Positions 1-5,277 of a DNA stretch of 5,277 nucleotides are shown one piece after another; the stretch's first letter is position 1, and each line of letters starts with the position of its first letter. Under the pieces are notes generated by a model. The model was not told the DNA's origin. It searched no databases and worked only from the letters and a program-made list of their open reading frames with translations. Source of the DNA: an uncultured Porphyromonadaceae bacterium (GTDB lineage Bacteria; Bacteroidota; Bacteroidia; Bacteroidales; Muribaculaceae). Location of the stretch: assembly GCA_900549445.1 (NCBI GenBank), contig UROS01000158.1:1-5277 (forward strand). Reading direction: 5' to 3'. A program made the translations under genes and the position numbers.

Positions 1-177
1 TGATTTTACATCCGGGCGGCTTCTTAACATTTCAACCGGATTTTGCAGCTGACCCGTTATGGATTGCGGAGCAGGCGCGATAATACAAACAGGGCGCGAT
101 GCATCGCGCACCACGCCCGGTAGTGTTCCGGTACTTCGGGATGGAGCTTATGAAAACCACCCCGGTTTCCGAAACTT
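1..177. other. left-edge region with no supported gene
   Basis: No convincing coding sequence is visible here. A plus-strand frame is open from the left edge to a TAA at 81-83 (26 codons), and a minus-strand frame is open through most of the stretch. Neither has a recognisable motif, and both cross a GC-rich palindrome, so they look like chance open frames in repeat-derived DNA. A short inverted repeat at 154-168 (AAACC, loop, GGTTT) is also present. The end of a gene lying further left cannot be excluded. Confidence 0.5.
94..109. repeat. perfect 16-bp GC-rich palindrome
   Basis: The sequence GCGCGATGCATCGCGC is identical to its own reverse complement over 16 bases. It lies in non-coding DNA beyond the 3' end of the secreted-protein gene. 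It resembles the short REP-like palindromes scattered through Bacteroidales intergenic regions. That classification is inference, since only one copy is visible here. Confidence 0.5.
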
Positions 178-210
178 GGAGAATATGCGGGTTTCGCCTG
201 CATATTCTCC
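178..210 (-). terminator. hairpin downstream of the secreted-protein gene, probable terminator
   Basis: GGAGAATATGC (178-188) pairs perfectly with GCATATTCTCC (200-210). The stem extends inward by a G-T pair and two G-C pairs to a five-base loop. It sits 16 bases past the stop codon of the minus-strand gene, where a transcription terminator is expected. The minus-strand sequence after the stem has only a short T run (AAGTTTC), so it may work as a 3'-end stabilising hairpin or a weak intrinsic terminator. Confidence 0.55.
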
Positions 211-225
211 TACTTTAACCATTTT

Positions 226-1902
226 TTATTTCTTTACGAGCACCTTGGCTGCCTTTCCGCCCTGGCGGCGGATATAGAGGCCGGGTGCGGCATTTTCGGG
301 ATTGATTCTCACGCCCTGGAGGTTGAAGTATTCAGCCTCACCTTCGGCGGTGTCAGCACCGATTGCGTCGATAGCGGTGGTGTCGCTCTGCTTCGTTACG
401 GTGATGGTTTTAACGTCGCTTTTGCTGTCGGTAGCGGGGTGATATGCGTAGAGTTCGAGGGTGCCGGCTTCGCTGACGGAGATTGCGTGGTTGTTGTCGG
501 CATTGCGCTCTGCTTTGGTATAGCCTGCGTGGTCTGCGACTTTGCGGGGTGCAGATTCGGGAGCTGTTTCAGCAGGAGTAGCGGTAAATTTGTAGTAGAG
601 ATCCGATTCGGCATGAACGCCGGTTACAATGATTTCGGCAGATTCGGCATCAGCTTCGATTTCAAAGGAGGTATCATCGATAGTGAAATCAAGGCCACCT
701 TCGGGAAGTACGGGTTTTTCGGATGCCCACTGGATTTTGATTTCGGAGAGCTGAATAGTTCCGCTCTTTGGCATAATTGCGATATATTTGTAGCCTTTAG
801 CAAGCATGAGGCTCTTTTCAACACCTTTTTCGAGGGCAATTTCACCTAATTCCTCGCCCCAGTTATTGAGGTTCAGGCATGCGGTGTAAGGGGTATCTTG
901 GCCATAAATTGTAAGATAAAGAGGATCTTTTGCAGCTTGTTCGCTCCACTGAGTAGCTGAAAGTTTCACTGCGTACCCGGCAGAGACAGTTGTAACAATG
1001 CCACCTTTATTGCTGGATTTCATTCCGATTATCTCATTAGCTGCTGCTCCTGAGGGAGAGTTCTTTTGGTTGCTGTTCACATAGCCTTTATACTCAGCGG
1101 TACCGACTTTGGCAGTATATTCTTTGTAGGAAGTTCCACTGATACCAAAAGATGTAACGGTCAAAACATCCGCTGCATCAGTAGGAGTGAAAGGCTTTTC
1201 GGTTACGGTAAGGGAGAATACAGTGGATACGTTGCCTTTTTCGTTGGAGGCTGTAACGGTGATGATGTTTTCGGCCATTACCTCGGGCGTCCAGGTGAGT
1301 TTGTTGGCATCTGCAGACGCTAAAACATTGTCTTCAAGGTCTGTTACAGTGATTTTAGCAGCATCTTTAGCCGAGATATTAAATTCAGTACCTTCGGTTA
1401 CAGAAACATCATCATCGTCGGAAACGGAAGTTTCACCATATTTTACAGTGAGTTCAGAGGGCGCAACAGGCTCAACGGGGGTGGAACCTGTTTCGTACTC
1501 GATAGTGATGGAGCGCATTCCATTGTCTTTAGTGCTTACGGATAATTCTCCACTATTATTCGTGACAGTTAATGTCTTTGTCTCGACATTACCCCAACTT
1601 GAGCCTGTTACCCATACATAGGAAATGTTTTTGATTGTTATTCCAGATTCCGCTGTGACAGTCATTTTATTTCCCGCGTAAAAACGCACGCAGTTACCAT
1701 TAGTGTAATATTTTGGCGGATTACTTGTATTAGTACCTTTATCGAAAGTAATAGTAAAAGCGTTATCAAATGTCTTGGAAGGGGTATTTGCATCAAAAGC
1801 CGCCTTAGAATTGGTGCAATAATCGCTGAATGTAACTGTTGTTTGAGCTGCAAACGAGGTCAGGCCGCAGAACAGAAATAATAGGAGTAAAAACTTTTTC
1901 AT
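226..1902 (-). CDS. secreted multidomain beta-rich protein with C-terminal sorting-like tail
   Basis: This encodes 558 residues from an ATG at 1902. The frame is also open to a TTG two codons upstream, but the ATG gives a clean signal peptide (MKKFLLLLFLFCGLTSFA, cleavage near residues 18-20), so it is preferred. After the signal come: residues about 20-140, a beta-rich module with the 'PPKYYTNG.CVRFYAGN.M.V.A' pattern frequent in Bacteroides and Prevotella secreted proteins; 145-236, an Ig-like module ending SLTVTEK; 240-393, a second beta-rich module ending 'YIAIMPKSGTIQLSEIKIQW'; 405-504, a module resembling chitobiase C-terminal or Fn3-like domains; and about 522-558, the tail 'EYFNLQGVR...GLYIRRQGGKAAKVLVKK'. 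That tail resembles the end of type IX secretion sorting domains, though it is shorter than the usual 70-80 residues. I see no catalytic motif. A surface or extracellular binding role is inference. It is monocistronic within the window. Confidence 0.9.
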   Translation of the reverse strand: MKKFLLLLFLFCGLTSFAAQTTVTFSDYCTNSKAAFDANTPSKTFDNAFTITFDKGTNTSNPPKYYTNGNCVRFYAGNKMTVTAESGITIKNISYVWVTGSSWGNVETKTLTVTNNSGELSVSTKDNGMRSITIEYETGSTPVEPVAPSELTVKYGETSVSDDDDVSVTEGTEFNISAKDAAKITVTDLEDNVLASADANKLTWTPEVMAENIITVTASNEKGNVSTVFSLTVTEKPFTPTDAADVLTVTSFGISGTSYKEYTAKVGTAEYKGYVNSNQKNSPSGAAANEIIGMKSSNKGGIVTTVSAGYAVKLSATQWSEQAAKDPLYLTIYGQDTPYTACLNLNNWGEELGEIALEKGVEKSLMLAKGYKYIAIMPKSGTIQLSEIKIQWASEKPVLPEGGLDFTIDDTSFEIEADAESAEIIVTGVHAESDLYYKFTATPAETAPESAPRKVADHAGYTKAERNADNNHAISVSEAGTLELYAYHPATDSKSDVKTITVTKQSDTTAIDAIGADTAEGEAEYFNLQGVRINPENAAPGLYIRRQGGKAAKVLVKK

Positions 1903-2026
1903 ACGCAATAAGATTAATAATTGGTATTATGTTGTTAATTGGTTAAGAATTACGCGATTGGGTTGTGTGGATAACGAGGGGGTGTCTGAAATGATACTCT
2001 CCGTGAAGCAAGACATACCGCAAGTG

Positions 2027-2064
2027 CAAAATTACACACAATTTAAGATTTTACCCCCCCCCAA
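2027..2064 (-). promoter_or_regulatory. possible promoter of the secreted-protein gene, containing a C9 tract
   Basis: On the minus strand, TAATTTTG (2034-2027) matches the Bacteroidetes -7 consensus TAnnTTTG exactly. A TTG (2064-2062) upstream could act as the -33 element, but the spacer is 27 bases, longer than the usual 17-21. Part of the spacer is a homopolymer (C9 on the plus strand, 2054-2062). If used, it would give a 5' leader of more than 100 bases. No better box is visible nearer the start codon. Confidence 0.3.
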
Positions 2065-2208
2065 TAGATAATAAACAATAAATAATGTTAATGAATATGT
2101 AAGAGTTGAGGCTTGCGCGATTTTTAACGACAGCCGAAACAAAAGTGTATTTCGTGAAAAATATCTTCGTTTTAAGGGTGTAACTAATTGAGCATCAGTG
2201 AGTCATCA

Positions 2209-2276
2209 CGTCCACCGTGAATAAGCATTCTTTTTCGGGCGAATACGTCGCGGTGGACGCGAAAAAAATCGCGTCC
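2209..2276. repeat. overlapping inverted repeats, REP-like or alternative hairpins
   Basis: CGTCCACCG (2209-2217) is the exact reverse complement of CGGTGGACG (2251-2259). The second arm overlaps another perfect inverted repeat, GGACGCGA (2255-2262) with TCGCGTCC (2269-2276), which has an A6 loop. A third, smaller one (TCACG/CGTGA, 2206-2220) overlaps the first arm. The two main pairings are mutually exclusive as RNA. The region may be a dispersed palindromic element, or a structured leader if transcribed; the sequence alone does not decide. Confidence 0.5.
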
Positions 2277-2351
2277 GTACACTGATTACCAGTAATTTAC
2301 GAGAAAATGCGTGTTGGCGCGGTTGGCAGGAAGTTTTGCGGGCGGGTGAAC

Positions 2352-2382
2352 TTTTTGCGGGTGAGAATGGTTTTATATTTTG
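2352..2382 (+). promoter_or_regulatory. probable promoter of the rubredoxin gene
   Basis: TTTTTG at 2352-2357 fits the Bacteroidetes -33 element, and ATATTTTG at 2375-2382 is close to the -7 consensus TAnnTTTG, with a 17-base spacer. Transcription would begin near 2388, giving a leader of roughly 20 bases before the ATG at 2411. The leader is A/T-rich with no Shine-Dalgarno sequence, as is usual in this phylum. Confidence 0.5.
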
Positions 2383-2410
2383 ATTCTTAACCCTCAAATT
2401 CAATAAAGTT

Positions 2411-2575
2411 ATGCAGAAGTATGTATGTGACGTGTGCGGGTACATCTATGATCCCGCAATTGGTGACCCTGACAGCAATATCGCACCGGGAACAGCATTT
2501 GAAGATTTACCCGACGATTGGGTTTGCCCGCTATGCGGCGTAGGCAAAGATCAGTTCAGTCCGGTTGACGAATAG
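2411..2575 (+). CDS. rd: rubredoxin
   Basis: This is a complete 54-residue rubredoxin, a small cytoplasmic electron carrier with one iron held by four cysteines. The two knuckles are clear: C6-x2-C9-G-Y near the N-terminus and C39-P-L-C42-G near the C-terminus. The conserved Y-x-Y-D-P, 'APGTAFEDLP' and D-W-V segments lie between or beside them, and the length is the family norm. In anaerobes rubredoxin commonly donates electrons to peroxide- and superoxide-reducing proteins such as rubrerythrin; no such partner is in this window, so its client is unknown. It begins about 29 bases after a promoter-like element and ends 13 bases before a strong terminator, which indicates a single-gene transcript. 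Confidence 0.97.
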   Translation: MQKYVCDVCGYIYDPAIGDPDSNIAPGTAFEDLPDDWVCPLCGVGKDQFSPVDE

Positions 2576-2588
2576 ATCCGACATATGC

Positions 2589-2628
2589 GCCTCCGGGATG
2601 CTTCTGAAGCATCCCGGAGGCTTTTTTT
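2589..2628 (+). terminator. intrinsic terminator of the rubredoxin gene
   Basis: The segment 2589-2604 (GCCTCCGGGATGCTTC) is exactly complementary to 2606-2621. In practice this gives a 15-bp stem with a CTG loop, followed at once by seven Ts (2622-2628). It lies just past the rubredoxin stop codon and should insulate the downstream penicillin-binding protein gene from rubredoxin transcription. Confidence 0.95.
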
Positions 2629-2703
2629 GTGCGTTTGGTGAAAGAAATATAATGCGGGGGGCGATTTTTTGAGTGTCGGGGGTGTAAATTCGCGGATTTG
2701 ACG

Positions 2704-2711
2704 TAAATTTG
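2704..2711 (+). promoter_or_regulatory. -7 promoter element of the PBP1a gene
   Basis: TAAATTTG matches the Bacteroidetes -7 consensus TAnnTTTG exactly. Transcription would start near 2716-2718, leaving a short leader before the ATG at 2733. No good TTG lies at the expected -33 position. The similar 10-mers GTAAATTCGC (2684-2693) and GTAAATTTGC (2703-2712) form an imperfect direct repeat 19 bases apart. An in-frame TTG at 2709 falls inside this box, which argues against it being the start codon. Confidence 0.55.
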
Positions 2712-2732
2712 CAGGTTGAAAACATCCACAGC

Positions 2733-5123
2733 ATGACCAACGACCTTAAGACAGAAAGCCGACGCCGTCGGAATAATACGATAATAGCCGTTTTATGGGG
2801 CTTTTTCGCCCTCGTCACGGCAGGCATTTTTATATTTCTGTTCCTTGTATACAACGGTGTGATAGGCTATATGCCTCCGGTTGAGGAACTCAAGAATCCG
2901 CGCGACAGGTTCGCGTCAGTGCTCTATTCGGCCGACGGCCAGGAGATAGGGCGGTATTTCAAGAATACAGGCAACCGTGTGTATGCGGACTTCGACGATA
3001 TATCGCAGCACGTGGTAGACGCTCTGATAGCCACCGAGGACGTCAGGTTCGAGGAGCATTCGGGCATTGACCTGCGCGGACTGGGGCGCGTGCTGGTGAA
3101 GACAGTGCTGATGGGCAACAAGAACGCAGGCGGCGGCTCGACCATAACGCAGCAGCTCGCTAAGCAGCTCTATTCGCCCGATTCCGACGGACTGCTCTCC
3201 CGAGCCATGCAGAAGCCGATAGAGTGGATGATTGCCGTGAAGCTCGAGCGCTATTACTCCAAGGAGGAGATTCTGAAAATGTATCTCAACCAGTTCGATT
3301 TCCTCTACAACGCCGTGGGCATCAAATCGGCCGCCCACGTTTACTTCGGAAAAGACCCGAAGGATCTGAGCATAGAGGAGGCCGCAACTCTGGTGGGAAT
3401 GGTGAAGAATCCGTCGTATTACAACCCTCTGCGGCAGAACGAGCGCACGCGGCAGCGCCGCAACGTGGTGTTCAGCCAGATGGTGAAGGCAGGGAAACTC
3501 ACCCAGGCGGAAGCCGACAGCCTTAGCGAACTGCCCCTGACGCTGAATTTCCACCGCGTTGACGCCAAAGACGGCATAGCTCCATATTTCCGCGAGGAAC
3601 TGCGCCAGATGCTGCGCGCCAGCAAACCGGAGCGCGAAAACTACCGCGGCTGGGAAAAGCAGAAGTTCATAGACGATTCGATAGCGTGGGAAACCAATCC
3701 GCTCTACGGCTGGATTGAGAAAAATCCGAAGGCCGACGGCACGAAGTATGACATCTATACCGACGGTCTGAAAATCTACACCACCATCGACACCCGCATG
3801 CAGCGCTATGCCGAGGAGGCGGTGGCGGAACATATAGGGCGCCAGCTTCAGCCGGCGTTCTTCCGCGAGAAGCGGCGCACCAAGGGCGCGCCTTACAGCG
3901 CCGACCGCACCGAACTGTCGGAAATCAGGCTCAACCACCTGATAAGAGGCGCCATGCGCAACACCGACCGTTACCGCACCATGGTCAAGGCCGGGGCCTC
4001 GCGCCAGGAGATTGAAAAGGCTTTCAACACACCGCGCGAAATGAAGGTGTTCTCCTATTCGGGAACCATCGACACGGTGATGACGCCGCTCGATTCGGTG
4101 CTTTATCACAAGCACTTCCTCCGCACCGGTTTCATGGCGATGGATCCCGTAAACGGTCACATAAAAGCCTACGTTGGCGGCCCGAATTTCTCGTTTTTCC
4201 AGTATGACATGGTTTCGCAGGGGCGCCGCCAGATCGGTTCGACGGTCAAGCCATTCCTGTATACATACGCGATGGAGGAGGGATTCACGCCCTGCGACGT
4301 GATGTCGAACACCCAGCCCGTGCTGACCGACGAAAGCGGCCGTGTGTGGGCTCCGCGCAACTCGGGAAGTGCCCGGGTGGGCGAGATGGTGGATCTGAAA
4401 TGGGCGCTTACTCACTCCAACAACTGGATTTCGGCGCGGCTTATAAGCCAGCTGTCGCCCTCGTCGCTTGTCAGAACGATGCACAACTTCGGCATCACGG
4501 CCGATCTGCCGGCGGTGATGTCGCTCTGCCTCGGGCCGAGCGACGTGTCGGTCAAGGAGATGGTTACGGCATATTCGGCATTTGCGAACAACGGTATGCG
4601 CGTCGACCCGATTTTCGTGACAGCCATCGCCGACAGCAACGGCAACATAATCTCGGAATTCACGCCGCGCCATACGGAGGTGATAAGCGAGAAGGCATAT
4701 TACAGAATCCTGTCGATGCTGCTCAACGTGGTAAACGAGGGTACGGCTCACCGCGTGCGCTCGCGCTACGGTCTGACGGCCGAAATGGGCGGCAAGACCG
4801 GTACCACCAACTACAATGCCGACGGCTGGTTCATGGGCTTCACCCCGCAGCTCGTGACCGGTACCTGGGTGGGCGGCGACGAACGCTTCATCCACTTCAA
4901 TACCATGGCCTACGGTCAGGGCGCTGCGATGGCGCTTCCTATCTACGGAATTTTCATGAAGAAACTCTACGGCGACCGTTCGCTCCCTTACCGTCAGGAT
5001 GCGAAGTTTGATTTCCCGGCAGACGTAAACCTCTGCGAGAAGGAGTATTTCGGCGATTTTGCCGACGTGACTGATGAGGACAACAATGCCGAGGAATCGA
5101 CCATTGAGGGAGTGTTTGATTGA
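2733..5123 (+). CDS. mrcA: class A penicillin-binding protein (PBP1a type), bifunctional transglycosylase/transpeptidase
   Basis: This 796-residue enzyme polymerises lipid II into glycan strands and crosslinks their peptides on the outer face of the inner membrane. After an arginine-rich cytoplasmic N-terminus there is one membrane helix (about 16-40). The glycosyltransferase family 51 domain follows, with 'TEDVRFEEHSGID' (catalytic Glu102), 'GGGSTITQQLAKQ' (133-145), 'QKPIEW...KLER' (160-173) and 'EEILKMYLNQ' (178-187). The transpeptidase domain has the nucleophile motif S503-T-V-K506, S562-N-N564 and K688-T-G, so both activities look intact. Between 'TDGLKIYTTIDTRMQ' and 'FMAMDPVNGHIKAYVGG' lies an enlarged linker of about 100 residues. 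The C-terminus is acidic. The ATG at 2733 is preferred over the upstream in-frame TTG at 2709, which sits in the promoter box. The symbol is by family; orthology to E. coli mrcA is loose. It appears to be transcribed alone. Confidence 0.97.
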   Translation: MTNDLKTESRRRRNNTIIAVLWGFFALVTAGIFIFLFLVYNGVIGYMPPVEELKNPRDRFASVLYSADGQEIGRYFKNTGNRVYADFDDISQHVVDALIATEDVRFEEHSGIDLRGLGRVLVKTVLMGNKNAGGGSTITQQLAKQLYSPDSDGLLSRAMQKPIEWMIAVKLERYYSKEEILKMYLNQFDFLYNAVGIKSAAHVYFGKDPKDLSIEEAATLVGMVKNPSYYNPLRQNERTRQRRNVVFSQMVKAGKLTQAEADSLSELPLTLNFHRVDAKDGIAPYFREELRQMLRASKPERENYRGWEKQKFIDDSIAWETNPLYGWIEKNPKADGTKYDIYTDGLKIYTTIDTRMQRYAEEAVAEHIGRQLQPAFFREKRRTKGAPYSADRTELSEIRLNHLIRGAMRNTDRYRTMVKAGASRQEIEKAFNTPREMKVFSYSGTIDTVMTPLDSVLYHKHFLRTGFMAMDPVNGHIKAYVGGPNFSFFQYDMVSQGRRQIGSTVKPFLYTYAMEEGFTPCDVMSNTQPVLTDESGRVWAPRNSGSARVGEMVDLKWALTHSNNWISARLISQLSPSSLVRTMHNFGITADLPAVMSLCLGPSDVSVKEMVTAYSAFANNGMRVDPIFVTAIADSNGNIISEFTPRHTEVISEKAYYRILSMLLNVVNEGTAHRVRSRYGLTAEMGGKTGTTNYNADGWFMGFTPQLVTGTWVGGDERFIHFNTMAYGQGAAMALPIYGIFMKKLYGDRSLPYRQDAKFDFPADVNLCEKEYFGDFADVTDEDNNAEESTIEGVFD

Positions 5124-5125
5124 AG

Positions 5126-5179
5126 GGCTTATAGGGCCTATAAGGCTTATATAACTTATATAATTTATATAACTTAAAA
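5126..5179. repeat. six-copy degenerate 9-bp tandem repeat
   Basis: Beginning three bases after the PBP1a stop codon, six 9-base units follow in perfect register: GGCTTATAG, GGCCTATAA, GGCTTATAT, AACTTATAT, AATTTATAT, AACTTAAAA. The core is CTTATA. The leading dinucleotide shifts from GG in the first three copies to AA in the last three. CTTATAG (5128-5134) and CTATAAG (5138-5144) also form an inverted repeat. Similar short AT-rich tandem arrays occur between genes in Bacteroidales genomes. Its function is unknown. Confidence 0.85.
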
Positions 5180-5182
5180 CCG

Positions 5183-5223
5183 ACCGCGCCCCCGCCGGAC
5201 ATCCGGCGGGGGCGCGGTGTTTT
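5183..5223. terminator. strong hairpin, probable bidirectional terminator
   Basis: The segment 5183-5199 (ACCGCGCCCCCGCCGGA) is exactly complementary to 5202-5218, a 17-bp GC-rich stem closing on a two-base nominal loop. A short T run (GTTTT) follows on the plus strand, and the minus-strand side continues as CGGTTTTAAG. It lies between the PBP1a gene and a probable convergent gene, so it could end transcription from both sides. Confidence 0.8.
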
Positions 5224-5238
5224 GCAGGGAAGCCGGTG

Positions 5239-5277
5239 TCAGTCGAGCTGATGGCTTACCGGAATGAGCATGAAGGT
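5239..5277 (-). CDS. C-terminal fragment of a convergent gene, unrecognised
   Basis: On the minus strand the frame is open from the right edge to a TGA at 5241-5239 and reads TFMLIPVSHQLD. Its stop lies 20 bases from the strong hairpin shared with the PBP1a gene, the expected placement for a convergent gene end. Twelve codons are too few to identify a family or to prove coding, so the call rests mainly on context. Confidence 0.4.
   Translation of the reverse strand, partial: TFMLIPVSHQLD

Larger units (their letters stand above)
1903..2410. other. 508-base intergenic region between divergent genes
   Basis: No gene is supported in this stretch, which separates the minus-strand secreted-protein gene from the plus-strand rubredoxin gene. 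It holds a perfect DnaA-box 9-mer (TGTGGATAA, 1966-1974), a possible minus-strand promoter with a C9 run (2027-2064), overlapping inverted repeats (2206-2276), a short inverted repeat (ATTAC-CA-GTAAT, 2285-2296) and a rightward promoter (2352-2382). The stretch 2065-2205 is AT-rich and shows nothing I can assign. Confidence 0.7.

Noticed and set aside
59..277. 72-codon plus-strand open frame at the left edge
   Set aside because: It crosses the GC-rich palindrome and the hairpin and runs into the 3' end of the secreted-protein gene on the opposite strand, with no promoter or domain signal.
2206..2445. 79-codon minus-strand open frame in the intergenic gap
   Set aside because: It runs through the inverted repeats, the predicted rubredoxin promoter and the rubredoxin start; the translation is basic and low in complexity.
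2916..4895. 659-codon open frame on the minus strand opposite the PBP1a gene
   Set aside because: Its translation is rich in His, Arg and Val with no domain pattern, and it lies wholly opposite a gene with complete catalytic motifs. It is a shadow of high-GC codon use.
4346..5011. 221-codon plus-strand open frame inside the PBP1a gene
   Set aside because: It overlaps the transpeptidase domain in another frame and shows no recognisable motif.
4954..5202. 82-codon minus-strand open frame with K-L-Y/K-P-Y repeats
   Set aside because: The apparent repeat protein is the 9-bp tandem DNA array read in frame, joined to the shadow of the PBP1a 3' end.
5126..5218. CRISPR-like repeats
   Set aside because: The 9-base units are contiguous with no spacers, and no cas gene is present.

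Overview
The window looks like chromosomal DNA from a gut member of the Bacteroidales, possibly Muribaculaceae or a Prevotella-like lineage. Three things point there: a secreted protein ending in the short 'YFNLQGVR...GLYIRR' tail common in those groups, promoter-like TAnnTTTG (-7) boxes in place of an E. coli type -10, and start codons without clear Shine-Dalgarno sequences. The family assignment is inference, because no rRNA or other marker gene is present.

Layout from left to right. Positions 1-177 hold no supported gene and contain a perfect GC-rich 16-bp palindrome that looks like a dispersed-repeat remnant. Positions 226-1902 (minus strand) encode a secreted multidomain beta-rich protein of 558 residues, with a strong hairpin just past its stop codon. 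Positions 1903-2410 are a non-coding gap of about 500 bases. This gap holds a C9 homopolymer next to a possible promoter for the secreted protein, a perfect DnaA-box 9-mer, overlapping inverted repeats, and a promoter facing right. Positions 2411-2575 encode a complete 54-residue rubredoxin, followed by a textbook intrinsic terminator. Positions 2733-5123 encode a complete bifunctional class A penicillin-binding protein (PBP1a type), with a good -7 box just upstream. After its stop codon come six copies of a degenerate 9-bp AT-rich tandem repeat and a 17-bp perfect hairpin. The right edge probably holds the last 12 codons of a convergent gene.

The three complete genes do not look like one pathway. 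Each appears to be its own transcription unit: an exported surface or extracellular protein, a small electron carrier likely used in redox or oxidative-stress chemistry, and a peptidoglycan polymerase and crosslinking enzyme. I see no new multi-gene system. The items most worth a second look are the homopolymer upstream of the secreted protein, the 9-bp tandem array, and the structured repeats in the long intergenic gap.
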